Positions 43,057-52,431 of a stretch of 64,000 bases of DNA are shown in pieces; the stretch's first letter is position 1; every line of letters begins with the position of its first letter. The position numbers and the translations under genes were made by a program. The stretch lies in assembly GCF_035918155.1 (NCBI RefSeq), contig NZ_CP109327.1, positions 7,750,001 through 7,814,000 on the forward strand, in the 5' to 3' direction. This stretch comes from Streptomyces sp. NBC_01591 (lineage in GTDB: Bacteria > Actinomycetota > Actinomycetes > Streptomycetales > Streptomycetaceae). Under the pieces are notes generated by a model, which saw only the letters and a list, made by a program, of their open reading frames with translations, was not told the DNA's origin and did not search any database.

Positions 43057-43978
43057 CGGCTTCGGCAGCTCAGCCGCGTACGAGAACAACGCAAGCTCCG
43101 AAGGCTTCGGAAGTCACGGATTCCATGGAATCCATGGCCGGTCCGAGGGCTACGGGAGCCTGGAGAGCTGCGGACACCCGGGGAACCACGGGGAAGGGCA
43201 GAGCAGCTACGGAGACGCGCAGAACTACGGTGGCACGCAGGGCTACGGGGATGTTCCCAGTCACGAAGCCGGGCCGCGCTATGAATATGAAGCCGGGCCG
43301 GGCTATGAAGCCGAGTCGGGCTACGGCGATCAAGGCGGCATCCACGATGCCTCCGGAGTCGGCGGCCCCGCAGGCCCCACCGGCTCCGAAGGTTTTCCCG
43401 TCGCGCTCAAGGTGCTGGTGGCAGGCGGGTTCGGCGTCGGCAAGACGACGTTCGTCGGCGCGGTCAGCGAAATCGCACCGCTGTCCACGGAAGAGCTGCT
43501 GACCCAGGTCAGCGCAGCGACCGACAGCCTCGACGGCATCGAGTCCAAGACCGCCACCACCGTGGCGATGGACTTCGGCCGCATCACCCTCGACGAGCAA
43601 CACGTGCTCTACCTGTTCGGAACCCCGGGCCAGGAACGCTTCTGGTTCATGTGGGACGAACTCTCCCAGGGAGCGCTGGGAGCGGTCGTGATCGCGGACA
43701 CCCGCAGGCTTGCCGAGTGCTTCGCCGCCGTCGACTTCTTCGAGCGGCGCGGCATCGGATTCATCGTCGCGGTGAACGAGTTCGACGGTGCCTACCGCTA
43801 CGCAGCCGAAGAGATCCGGGCCGCACTCGACCTGGGCCCGGACGTACCGGTGGTGCTCTGCGACGCCCGGATCGCCAGCTCGGGCACCGGGGCCCTGGTC
43901 ACACTGGTCCAGCACCTGATCAACGCCACCTCGGCCCCGGCCCCGGCCCCGTTGACCGGCTTCGGAGCCCACCCGTGA
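43034..43978 (+). CDS. cvnD: Conservon Ras-like GTPase CvnD with a Gly/Tyr-rich N-terminal extension
   Basis: The 314-aa protein holds a MglA/Ras-like GTPase from about 122: P-loop GGFGVGKT at 131-138, switch TVAMDFGRI, G3 LFGTPGQERF, and G4-like NEFD near 236. Normal CvnD proteins are about 190-200 residues. Here the first ~120 residues are a low-complexity tail with roughly 31 Gly and 10 Tyr by my count, with repeated YG/GY and His. The ATG at 43034 overlaps cvnC; an internal start at the GTPase would need one of few in-frame codons and lacks a ribosome site. The stop overlaps the GAF gene start. Confidence 0.9.
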   Translation: MAYDDSSDGFGSSAAYENNASSEGFGSHGFHGIHGRSEGYGSLESCGHPGNHGEGQSSYGDAQNYGGTQGYGDVPSHEAGPRYEYEAGPGYEAESGYGDQGGIHDASGVGGPAGPTGSEGFPVALKVLVAGGFGVGKTTFVGAVSEIAPLSTEELLTQVSAATDSLDGIESKTATTVAMDFGRITLDEQHVLYLFGTPGQERFWFMWDELSQGALGAVVIADTRRLAECFAAVDFFERRGIGFIVAVNEFDGAYRYAAEEIRAALDLGPDVPVVLCDARIASSGTGALVTLVQHLINATSAPAPAPLTGFGAHP

Positions 43979-44562
43979 CCCGAAACACCACCGGCCGCAT
44001 GCTGCTCACGCCCGTCGACCGCGATGCCCTCGTCCGCACCCAACGGCTGAGGACGCTTGGGCTCGGGGAACGCGCCGACGCGTCGTTCGACAACTTCGAC
44101 GCCTTCGCCGACCGGGTGGCCGAGGTGACCGAGGTGCCCTTCTCGATGGTCAACTTCATCGACGGCAACCGGCAGTTCTTCGCCGGACTGCACACCCCGG
44201 CCGGCACGCACAAGGGCTCCGACCTGGGCGCCACGGCCGCGGGCAGCAGTCGCAGCGGCCGGTACGTGGCGCTCGACCGAGGCTACTGCCCGCATGTCGT
44301 CGTCCGGCGCAAGGCGCTCGTCCTGGAGGACGTCTGCGACTACCCCAGGTTCGCGGGGAATCCGGTGGTCGACGAAATAGGCATCCGTTCCTATCTGGGC
44401 GCACCCCTCATCGACCGCACGGGCATCGCCCTGGGCGCCGTCTGCGCGGTCGACACCGTGCCCCGCCCGTGGGGCAGAGCGGGGCTCGACACGATCAAGT
44501 CCCTGGCACGGGAGCTCGTTGGGCACATCGATCAGCGGGAGGGGAACAGCATCGGAATCTGA
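43975..44562 (+). CDS. Conservon GAF-domain protein
   Basis: The 195-aa protein has a GAF domain (about 40-180): VTEVPFSMVNFIDGNRQFF, CPHVVVRRKALVLEDV and YLGAPLIDRTGIALGAVCAVD, the segments lining the ligand pocket. GAF domains bind small molecules or haem; the single Cys-Pro-His may be a metal contact. Some conservons end with a cytochrome P450 (CvnE), whereas this one ends with a GAF protein, possibly an alternative sensor. GTG 43975 overlaps the cvnD stop (GTGA). It converges on DUF2264 with only 45 bp in between. Confidence 0.88.
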   Translation: MTRNTTGRMLLTPVDRDALVRTQRLRTLGLGERADASFDNFDAFADRVAEVTEVPFSMVNFIDGNRQFFAGLHTPAGTHKGSDLGATAAGSSRSGRYVALDRGYCPHVVVRRKALVLEDVCDYPRFAGNPVVDEIGIRSYLGAPLIDRTGIALGAVCAVDTVPRPWGRAGLDTIKSLARELVGHIDQREGNSIGI

Positions 44563-44607
44563 TCGGCTGCCCGGCCGCCAGGCAGGTGCCCTCGCCCGCG
44601 ACCGCGA

Positions 44608-46518
44608 TCAGATCTCGACCGTCCTACCGTCCAGGAAGGTCAGCACCACCGAGTCCGCACCCGCACGCACCCGCACCGCATCGCGCAGCGCCTCCGGATG
44701 CACGGCGTCCCGCGAGAGGGCGACCAGCGAGACATGGATGCTCCGCCCGCCCGGGTGCGGCCCGCTGCGAAGATACGGAATCGCCGAATGCGGCCCGTAC
44801 GCGTTGGACTGGACATCACGCGCCACAGCGGCCCCTTCGGTCCCGCCGTCCCAGCCGTGCAGCGCGATCAGGGCGCTGCTCAGACCGTCGGCCGTGCGGG
44901 CCAGTGCCCAGTCGGGACCCGACAGGGCAAACGGGCTCTCCGCATGGGCGACCGCATGACCGCCCTCCCGCACCACCGCGCCTTCGGGCGCCTCGACCCG
45001 GTGCACCCGGATCTCCCACGGGCCGTGCAGCACACTCGTCGTCTCGATCCGGTACGGATGATCGTCACCGGGCAGCCGCGCCGCGTACCAGGAGGCCGCG
45101 ACGCGGTCCTCGCAGCGCAGCGGATGGATCCGGCGGCGCAGCGACGGGGTGCCGTCGGGTGCCACCAGTGCCAGATGACCGTCGATGGAGCGTGCCACGG
45201 CGTGCGGGGCGGCCTCGGGCGCCGTCGCCGTCGAGTAGGCGAACCGACCGTAGTGCGGATCCTCGGTGCCTTCGGACGGGTCGGCCGTCTCGTCGAACGG
45301 CGGATTGTGGTCGCTGCCGTGGTTGATCAGCCGGACGATGCCGTCGTCGCGGGTACCGTGCAGCAGCCAGCCGGGGGCCGGCAGCGCGGTGTACCGGTCG
45401 GACTCCTCGACGGGCAGCGGGAGTTCGCGCGCCGTCCACACGGCATGGTCGGCCGGCAGCAGCAGCCCGAGGAAGCCCTTGCTCGCCCAGTACGGCGAGG
45501 CGGGACCGGAGTACGGCTGGGTGCTCGGCAGGAACGTGTCGTACCAGCCGAGCGTCAGCAGCCCCCGCTCGTCCGGCACACCGCGCTCCGCGAAGTGCCG
45601 CATCGTGCCCGAGGCGAGCCGGCGGGTGAGCCCCGGCGCCAGCGGGGTGCAGTCGGCCAGCGCTCCCATCCACACCGGCGCCAGGGCGGCGAACCGGTAC
45701 GTCAGCGAACGGCCCTGGTGGACCGGCGCGCCGTCCGAGCCGAAGAAGTGCGGATAGTCCTCCAGGAACCGGCTTAGCCGCTGCCGGTAGACCTCGGTCC
45801 GGCCGCCGTCGTCGGCGCCCGCGATCCGTGACCACAGCAGCGGGTACAGGTGCATCGCCCAGCCGATGTAGTAGTCGAAGTTCCGGCCGTCCCCATCGGT
45901 GTACCAGCCGTCACCGACGTACCAGTCCTCGATCCGGTCCAGGTTCGACTCGATGTCCGAGCGGCTGTACGGCGCGCCGACCGAGGCGAGGAACTGCTCG
46001 GACACCACCTGGAAGAGCCGCCAGTTGTTGTCCCAGGTCCGCCCGCCGACGAATCCGGAGAACCAGTCGACGACCCGTTCCTGCACCCGGGCGTCCAGCC
46101 GGTCCCAGATCCACGGCCGGGTCTCGTGCAGCGCCACCGCGACCGACGCCGCCTCCACCATCTGCTGCGAACAGTCCGTCAGCTTCGGCCACGCCTCCCT
46201 GCTGCCGGGGTCCGTGCCCGCGGCCAGCCCCGCCGCGTACCGTTCGATCAGCGCGGGGTCGACCGCCCCGCCCGCGCCCGCGATCCGGCAGGCGGCGAGC
46301 AGGAACGACCGGGCGAACCCTTCGAGACCGTCCGAGACGACCCCCGACCAGCTGCCGCGGCCGGGCAGCCGGTACTGGGCGAAGCCGGGGGTCGCGTACG
46401 GCACCAGCGCATCCAGCATCCGGTCGGCGGTCGCCTCCCAGTGGGCCCGGGTCCAGCCGGTTCGTGAGGACAGGAGCCGGTCGGGCGGCGGCAGTTGCAG
46501 ATGCGGTGCGACGGACAT
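44608..46518 (-). CDS. DUF2264-domain protein, probable (alpha/alpha)6 glycoside hydrolase
   Basis: The 636-aa protein matches the DUF2264 family from TRAHWEATADRMLDALVPYATPG to the C-terminal beta-rich region. Segments such as GRTWDNNWRLFQVV, DWYVGDGWYTDGDGRNFDYYIGWAMH and GLLTLGWYDTF fit an (alpha/alpha)6 barrel with acidic catalytic residues. No signal peptide is visible, so the protein would act on imported oligosaccharides. It lies 24 bp after the polysaccharide lyase pseudogene and shares a LacI-linked region with an M60 peptidase and a CUT1 transporter. AGGAG lies 10 nt before ATG 46518. The exact substrate is unknown. Confidence 0.85.
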   Translation of the reverse strand: MSVAPHLQLPPPDRLLSSRTGWTRAHWEATADRMLDALVPYATPGFAQYRLPGRGSWSGVVSDGLEGFARSFLLAACRIAGAGGAVDPALIERYAAGLAAGTDPGSREAWPKLTDCSQQMVEAASVAVALHETRPWIWDRLDARVQERVVDWFSGFVGGRTWDNNWRLFQVVSEQFLASVGAPYSRSDIESNLDRIEDWYVGDGWYTDGDGRNFDYYIGWAMHLYPLLWSRIAGADDGGRTEVYRQRLSRFLEDYPHFFGSDGAPVHQGRSLTYRFAALAPVWMGALADCTPLAPGLTRRLASGTMRHFAERGVPDERGLLTLGWYDTFLPSTQPYSGPASPYWASKGFLGLLLPADHAVWTARELPLPVEESDRYTALPAPGWLLHGTRDDGIVRLINHGSDHNPPFDETADPSEGTEDPHYGRFAYSTATAPEAAPHAVARSIDGHLALVAPDGTPSLRRRIHPLRCEDRVAASWYAARLPGDDHPYRIETTSVLHGPWEIRVHRVEAPEGAVVREGGHAVAHAESPFALSGPDWALARTADGLSSALIALHGWDGGTEGAAVARDVQSNAYGPHSAIPYLRSGPHPGGRSIHVSLVALSRDAVHPEALRDAVRVRAGADSVVLTFLDGRTVEI

Positions 46519-46542
46519 GGTGGTGCTGCTCCTCGGGGTGGG

Positions 46543-48371
46543 TTACTGGATGAGTTCGGCTCGGTGGGTGTGGCCGCGTGAGCCGCCGACGGCGACGGTG
46601 AGCACGGGCCTGCGGCCCGGGACGAGGCTCACCAAGTCATCGGCACTCACCACCGACCGTACGGGGAACGGCAGCTCGACCGAGAGCGTGGTGAGCGTCC
46701 GGCCCGGGTCGGCGACCGCGACCCTGACCTGGGCGCCGTGGCACTGCACCAGCACCGATGCCGGGCCCGACGCGGTGATTCCGGCGGCCGTTCCGGCGCC
46801 CCAGAAGTTCACCGCGGTCAGCCCCGCCCGGCGTACCTCCACGGCCTGTGCGGTGGTGTCGTTGGCGACGATCCGGACCGGCCGGGACCGTGACCAGACC
46901 GCGGTCGCCGCGGCCGATGCGCCGGGCAGCAGCACATAGGCGTAATGGGCGTCGGTGGGGGAGAGGCCGTGGTCCGTCCAGAGCGTCAGGTAGCGGCGGG
47001 TGACGGGATCGGTGCTGCCACCCGTGTCCGCCCCGGTGTCGATGGCCCGCCAGGTGCCGGTGCGCTGCTCACGCAGGGCGTGCAGGGCCGTTGCCCCGGG
47101 GAACACATAGCCACCCACTCCGTCGACATGTGCCCACCGGGCCTGGCCGAACTCGGCACTCCAGCCCTGCTCGACGGGCTGGCGGACGCCGTCGACCAGC
47201 AGCCGGTGACGTCCGTCCGTCCCCAGGTTGCGGTTCTCGACGATCGTCTCGGCCGGCCGGCCGTCGCTCGCGGTGATGCCCGCCCCGAGCGCGATCACCG
47301 CATTGTCCAGCAGGAACCACGACTTCCTGGTCCGCAGGGTGGTGCCCGGGTCGCCGATCACCTCCATCGCGGCGGCCCCGTACCGGCCGTCCAGCACGGC
47401 ACCGCCCGCGACGGCGTTGGCCGGACGGTAGGTGGACGTACCCGCGCTCGTGCCGAGATCGGTCCGCTGCCGGGTGTCGACCGTGGTGCCGGGGAGCCGG
47501 TACGGATCGACGGTCGGCCAGAAGCCGTCGTTGAACTGCCCCAGGTCGTTGCCGTCGTACAGATACGTCATGCCGTCGCCGGTGTACCAGCCGTGCAGAT
47601 TCTCGCCGTTGCCCGCCTCGTACGCAGAGATCCGCTTCGACGACAGGGACAGCGCGCAGGCCCAGCCGGGCCGGCGGTGCACGACACGGTCCATGTCGGC
47701 GAAGACATGGCTGCCCGTGGTGCGCGGTTCGGCCGGCAGGCTCCTGTCGTTCAGGACGGCCTTGGCGAGGGCGAGTTGGGGCAGCGTCGCGAAAGCCTCG
47801 AAGGGGGTGGTGCGGTTACGGGTCAGCCAGCCCTTGACCAGTGCCCGCCAGCGTGTCGCGTACGCGGCCGGTGCGCCGGAGGCCAGGAGCAGGATCGCCG
47901 CGAGGGCCGTCGCACCGTCGCGGTGGTCACCGGCACGCTCCCGGGAGACCGCCCGGCCGCGCACCGAGTCCATCATCAGCCCGCGGTCGCGACGGTACGC
48001 AGCCGGGTATAGCTCTGGCCGAAGTTGCCCGGGTCGGTGAGCGGGGCGAGGTCCGGCCAGAGCGCGGTGCGGCCGGCGCTGCGGTCGAGGGTGTCCCACA
48101 GCCCTTTGGCCGTGGTGTCCAGGGCCGCGCCCGCCGCGGTGAAGTCGGTGTCGGCCGGGTCGAACCCGCCCCCGGTGAGCAGGGATTCGGCCCGCTGGAA
48201 CAGTGTGTCGAAGCCGGCGGCGGCTGTGGCCCCGGCGGATGCGTCCGCGAGGACGGATGCGTCCGTGAGGGGGGAGGCGTGCGCCGCGCCGGCCGATGTG
48301 ATGAGTGCCGTCGCGGCCGTCACGGCGGTGGCGCTGCTCGCCGCGAGCAGGGTACGTCTGCTGAGGTTCAC
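46543..48371 (-). pseudogene. Polysaccharide lyase family 8 (hyaluronate/xanthan lyase-like), broken by an internal deletion
   Basis: Two parts of one PL8 protein are joined out of frame. The 5' part (48371-47976, ATG start) has a Tat signal (LSRRTLLAASS) and the N-terminal helices up to FGQSYTRLRTVATAG, then a stop. The 3' part is read in another frame from about 47990 (GLMMDSVRGRAVSRE) to 46543 and holds the end of the alpha barrel and the beta-sandwiches. Roughly 180-220 residues between them, including the catalytic Asn, His and Tyr region, are missing. The combined length is about 610 instead of ~790 residues. The gene should be inactive unless the C-terminal part has a separate use. Confidence 0.8.
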
Positions 48372-48394
48372 GGTGAACTCCCCTGTCGCTGCGG

Positions 48395-49795
48395 TCAGTC
48401 GGCCAGTGTGGACGGGTCGACGGGCGGCTTCGGAAGGTTCAGCGCGGCCAGCTCGGCCCTGCCCGTGGCGTCGATCGGGAACGCCCAGGTGTTCACGAAG
48501 AAGTCCGTGAGGTCGTAGCCCGCGACCCGGCTGGAGCAGGTGGCGAGCGCCCGGTAGCGCTTGTCGGTCTCGGTGTAGTCGGACTGCGGGTTCTCCTCGC
48601 GGACCAGCTTGTGCATCCGGGGCCAGAAGTCGTCGCCGAAGGCCAGCTCCAGCTGTCGCAGCGGGACGAGCTTCTCGTACGCGCCGAAGGACTTCTCGTA
48701 TGTCAGCCCGGCCGTGCCGAACTTCAGCCGTGCCGACTGGAAGTAAGTGAGCCCCGTCTTCGGGTCGACGGTGAGGAGGTTGGACGGCTGCTTCAGGGTG
48801 CGCTGTGCGGCCAGCGAGTAGATGTTGACCGTGACCTCGGTCAGACCGCCGGGCTTGTACGCGAACTGCTGGTGGAGATGGCCGAGTTCGTGGTAAAGCC
48901 CCCAGCCCCGGGTCCGCAGCCCCTCCACGGTCGTGGCCCGGTCGAGGTAGGCGCGCGGAAAGCCGTTGTAGCCGTGTGTGGCGTAGGCGCCGACACCGCT
49001 GGGCACCTTGCTGACCTCGGTGAAGTGGTACGGCCCGGCCTTGCGCCGGTGCACGGGCTTCGAGCCGTCGAGGCCGCTGATCCGGGCATGGGAGTCGATG
49101 ATCGTCTCGACCAGCCCGAGCAGCGCGGCGTGGTCCTCGCCGCGGTACAGCAGCGCACCCTCGCGAGTGAGCGTCATGATCGTGTGCGGCGCGTGCAGTT
49201 CGACGTACGGCGATGTGGTGAGGGTGTCCAGCTGCCGCTGGTAGTCGGCCTCCGAGGTGCGGCCCAGGGCGAAGACCGGCATGGGCACGGCACCGGAGCG
49301 GACCACCACACCGGCCCGCTCGCCGCGGCCCGTCAGGGTGAGGTAGACCGGGCCGCCGTGCGGGTCCGTGACCGTGTTCGCGCCCGCGGTCAGCGGATAG
49401 CTACGGGGTTCGGTGACCTCGCCGTAGTAGTCCCAGGCGCCGATCCAGAGGGTGGGCAGCAGATCGTCGTACGGCTGGACGGTGAGCGAGAGGGGAGTGC
49501 CGGCCGGGACGTACAGACCGGTGGGCTGGAACTCCGAGCCGCGCAGGGCCTGTCCGAGCCGCAGCCGCTCGGCCTCGGCGGCGGGCCGGGCGGTCACGGT
49601 CAGCATGACCGGGCCGCAGGCCAGGCGCTCCGAGCCGGTGCCGGGCGTGGTGGCCCGGGCCGTTCCGGCAGCGGCGCCGAGTGCGATGGTTGCCCCGGCT
49701 CCGGCGGCCGCGGCGAGAACGGAACGCCGGCCGACGGAGGAGGTGCTGCTGACAGAAGCGGTGGAGGAGCCGGCGGAGTCTGTGGGCATGCGCAT
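48395..49795 (-). CDS. Secreted M60-family (enhancin/mucinase-type) metallopeptidase
   Basis: The 466-aa protein has a twin-arginine signal (VGRRSVLAAAAGAGA, 21-35) with cleavage near ARA-TT, then an immunoglobulin-like beta region and the M60 zinc motif GLYHELGHLHQQ with H302, E303 and H306. TRGWGLYHELGH is typical of peptidases that cut next to O-glycans. ATG 49795 is chosen for its GGGAGAG site; a second ATG lies two codons later, and the longer frame to 49864 lacks a site. It starts the - strand arm (M60, PL8, DUF2264), with a LacI-like operator about 70 bp upstream. Confidence 0.88.
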   Translation of the reverse strand: MRMPTDSAGSSTASVSSTSSVGRRSVLAAAAGAGATIALGAAAGTARATTPGTGSERLACGPVMLTVTARPAAEAERLRLGQALRGSEFQPTGLYVPAGTPLSLTVQPYDDLLPTLWIGAWDYYGEVTEPRSYPLTAGANTVTDPHGGPVYLTLTGRGERAGVVVRSGAVPMPVFALGRTSEADYQRQLDTLTTSPYVELHAPHTIMTLTREGALLYRGEDHAALLGLVETIIDSHARISGLDGSKPVHRRKAGPYHFTEVSKVPSGVGAYATHGYNGFPRAYLDRATTVEGLRTRGWGLYHELGHLHQQFAYKPGGLTEVTVNIYSLAAQRTLKQPSNLLTVDPKTGLTYFQSARLKFGTAGLTYEKSFGAYEKLVPLRQLELAFGDDFWPRMHKLVREENPQSDYTETDKRYRALATCSSRVAGYDLTDFFVNTWAFPIDATGRAELAALNLPKPPVDPSTLAD

Positions 49796-49863
49796 GCGGA
49801 ACTCTCCCTGCGGAAACGAGTGAGGGGCGGAAGCGTGCGGAACGGTGCTGCTCGGCGCCAGCA

Positions 49864-49877
49864 TGTAAGCGGTTGCT
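49864..49877. promoter_or_regulatory. LacI-type operator upstream of the M60 gene
   Basis: TGTAAGCGGTTGCT fits the LacI-family consensus (TGNAANCGNTTNCA) and shares GTAAGCGGTT with the site at 52367-52376 (there on the other strand). It lies 69 bp upstream of the M60 start codon. Confidence 0.6.
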
Positions 49878-49951
49878 ATCCAGAGGCAAGAGGGGATAGG
49901 AAGTTACTGCGATTTTCTATGGCCAACTGTGGACAGGCGGGAAGTAACCGG

Positions 49952-51046
49952 TCACTTACGAGTCGAACGGCCGGGCCTCGGTGCAACGGAATCGCGTACC
50001 ACGATGTGGGTGCCGAGCCGCAGCGCACCCGTGGTGGGTTCGCGCCAGTCGTCCTCGTCCCCGCTGTTCACGGCGAGCCGTACCGCCTGGCGCCCCATCT
50101 CCTCCAGCGGAATGTGGACGGTGGTCAGCCGGGGTCGCAGTTCCTGGGCCACCGGAATGTCGTCGTACCCCACCAGGGACACGTCCTTCGGCACCCGGAT
50201 CCCGGCCTCCTCCAGGGCCTGGGCCGCACCCGCCGCCACCATGTCGTTGGCTGCGAAGACGGCGGTGAAGTCCGGCCCGTCCCGCAGCACTTCGGCCATC
50301 TTCCGGTAGCCGAAGTTGCGGCTGAAGGCGCCGGGCCTGACGAGATCGGGGTCCGGGTCGATGCCGCGCAGCCGCAGCGCCCGCTGGTATCCGGTCAGCC
50401 GGTCGCGGGTGGTGGAGAGCTTGGGCGGGCCGGCGAGGTAGAGGATCCGCTCGTGGCCCTGCATCAGCAGATGGTCGGTGATGGCGAAGGCGCCGCCCTC
50501 GTTGTCGTACTCGACCGCGACGGTCGGGGCCTGCTCGTCCAGCGGCGGCCTGCCGCACAGCACCAGCTTCGAACCGCCCGCGTCCAGCTCGCGTGCCCGG
50601 CGGGCCAGCTCGGTGGTGTAGCCGCGGTCCGCGATGGAACCGCCGACCACGACCACCGCGTCCGCCCTGCGCTCGTGCATCAGATCGATGAAGGCCAGCT
50701 CCCGCTGTGGGTCGCCCTGGGTGCAACAGACCAGACAGAGCCGTCCGCCCAGTGCCGCCTCCCGCTCCACACCACGCGCGATGTACGCGTAGAACGGGTC
50801 GATGACCTCGTTGACGATGATCCCGACGGTGCGGTTGGAGACGCCGGCCAGTGCGCGGGCGTGGGCGTTGACGACATAGCCCAGCTCGCGCATCGCGGAC
50901 TCGACCCGCTCCCGGGTCGCCTCGGCGACCGGGTAATTGCGGTTCAGTACGCGGGAGACCGTGGCCGTCGAGACGCCTGCGCGCCGTGCGACGTCGGTGA
51001 CCGTCGCCCGCCGTTGTCCGTCCGCGGCTGTACTCTGCCGGCGCAT
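49952..51046 (-). CDS. LacI-family transcriptional regulator of the glycan region
   Basis: The 364-aa protein has the LacI helix-turn-helix ATVTDVARRAGVSTATVSRVLN and the hinge RVESAMRELGYVVNAHARALAG, then a periplasmic-binding-type ligand domain (DIPVAQELRPRLTTVHIPLEEMG near the end). ATG 51046 is favoured since GGGGGTGA lies 6 nt upstream; a GTG three codons earlier is possible. It sits between the M60 arm and the CUT1 transporter arm, both of which carry GTAAGCGGTT-type operators, so it likely represses both until an oligosaccharide arrives. Confidence 0.92.
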   Translation of the reverse strand: MRRQSTAADGQRRATVTDVARRAGVSTATVSRVLNRNYPVAEATRERVESAMRELGYVVNAHARALAGVSNRTVGIIVNEVIDPFYAYIARGVEREAALGGRLCLVCCTQGDPQRELAFIDLMHERRADAVVVVGGSIADRGYTTELARRARELDAGGSKLVLCGRPPLDEQAPTVAVEYDNEGGAFAITDHLLMQGHERILYLAGPPKLSTTRDRLTGYQRALRLRGIDPDPDLVRPGAFSRNFGYRKMAEVLRDGPDFTAVFAANDMVAAGAAQALEEAGIRVPKDVSLVGYDDIPVAQELRPRLTTVHIPLEEMGRQAVRLAVNSGDEDDWREPTTGALRLGTHIVVRDSVAPRPGRSTRK

Positions 51047-51105
51047 CCGGCTCACCCCCTGATTGTCGTGTGACGTCGAGCCTAGAGCCTGCGCCGGCCA
51101 GGGAC

Positions 51106-52176
51106 TCACGCGATCCTTCCCAGGTCGGCCCGGTGTACCGGGTGGTCGAACGGTGTGCCCCGCGCGTACCGTGCCAGCTCGTCGACCGCGAGCGCCCCGA
51201 GCCGCCCGACCTCGTTGCCCTGGGCGCCGGCCAGATGCGGGGTGAGGAAGACGTTCGGCAGGTCCCACAGGGGGTGGCCGTGCGGCAGCGGCTCGGGCGA
51301 AGTCACATCGAGGACCGCGTCCAGCCGCCCGCTGACCAGGTGCCCGGTCAGTGCCTCGGTGTCCACCAGGGGGCCGCGCGCGGTGTTGACGAGCAGGGTG
51401 CCGGGGCGCATCAGGCCGATCCGGCGGGCGTCGATGATCCCGCGGGTCTCCGGTGTGTCCGGGGCGTGGACGGTCACCACGTCGCTGGTCGCCACCAGGG
51501 TGTCGAGGTCGGTCGGGGTGACGCCGAGCAGCTCCGCCTCGGCCGCACTCACATAGGGGTCGTAGAGCAGCACCTCCGCGTCGAGGACCCGGAGGAGTTC
51601 GATGACCCGGCGGCCGATCCGGGAGGCCCCGACGACGCCGATGGTCAGCCCGTGCGTGCCGAGCCAGTGCTGCCGGTCGAGGTCGGCGCCGGTGCGGTGG
51701 GTGCGCCGGGTGCGGAAGAGCCCGGCCAGCGGGAACACCCGCTTGGCGCCCATGATGATCGCCGCCAGGGTGAACTCGGCGACGGGCACGGCGTTGGCGG
51801 CGGCGGCCGACGAGACGGCGATCCCGCGATCGAACGCAACCGGGGACAGAAACGTTTTCACCGTGCCGGCCGCATGGATCACGGCACGCAGCGCGGGCGC
51901 CCGGTCCAGCAGCGCGGCGTCGACGGGAGGGCAGCCCCAGCCGGTGAGCAGAACCTCCGCGGCCCTCAGCGCAGCTGAGGCCTCCGGGGAGTCGAACTCG
52001 CTGATCACGGACGGGTTGAGGAGGTCGGCGGTCTCCTCCAGGCGGGCCCGTACCGGTGGCGGAAAGACATCGTCCAGCAGTCCGGGGCTCATGACCAGGA
52101 GCGTGCGCGGCCGTCGCGGGGACGGTGCCGCGGCATCGCTACCGGAATGCGCCGGTGCCTCTTCGGTGGTTCGCAC
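51106..52176 (-). CDS. D-2-hydroxyacid dehydrogenase family protein
   Basis: The 356-aa enzyme has the NAD fold GVVGASRIGRRVIELLR near residue 180, the substrate Arg in NTARGPLVDTEAL, the Glu region DVTSPEPLP (normally DVFxxEP) and the general-base His in FLTPHLAGA. It reduces or oxidises a 2-hydroxy acid with NAD(P). The GTG at 52176 is the first in-frame start before a variable N-terminus; a later start is possible. It lies next to the LacI gene on the same strand and diverges from the CUT1 transporter, so a role in processing an imported sugar acid is plausible. Confidence 0.85.
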   Translation of the reverse strand: MRTTEEAPAHSGSDAAAPSPRRPRTLLVMSPGLLDDVFPPPVRARLEETADLLNPSVISEFDSPEASAALRAAEVLLTGWGCPPVDAALLDRAPALRAVIHAAGTVKTFLSPVAFDRGIAVSSAAAANAVPVAEFTLAAIIMGAKRVFPLAGLFRTRRTHRTGADLDRQHWLGTHGLTIGVVGASRIGRRVIELLRVLDAEVLLYDPYVSAAEAELLGVTPTDLDTLVATSDVVTVHAPDTPETRGIIDARRIGLMRPGTLLVNTARGPLVDTEALTGHLVSGRLDAVLDVTSPEPLPHGHPLWDLPNVFLTPHLAGAQGNEVGRLGALAVDELARYARGTPFDHPVHRADLGRIA

Positions 52177-52352
52177 CCTGCCTCCGGACAGTAATCGCGT
52201 TCTATGGGATGACCGGCACGCTAAGGAGCGTGACGGCCGACCGTCAAGCTCCCGTCCGCCTCAACTGTCCATTTCAACAGCATATTTGCTGGTTCAAGGT
52301 GCTGGATTCGGCCGCCGGAGCATCGCGACTCAACGACTTTTGCCCGGATCTC

Positions 52353-52382
52353 TTGACGCTTGGGTTAACCGCTTACTAACTT
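52353..52382 (+). promoter_or_regulatory. Promoter with embedded LacI-type operator for the CUT1 transporter operon
   Basis: TTGACG (52353-52358) and TAACTT (52377-52382) are spaced by 18 bp. Between them, AACCGCTTAC (52367-52376) is the reverse complement of the GTAAGCGGTT core found upstream of the M60 gene. Repressor binding would cover the spacer and -10 region. The first gene starts 50 bp downstream. Confidence 0.6.
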
Positions 52383-52431
52383 GCGGCCCCAGAAGGCCCA
52401 CCACGCGCCACCCAGCCGAACAGGACGCACC

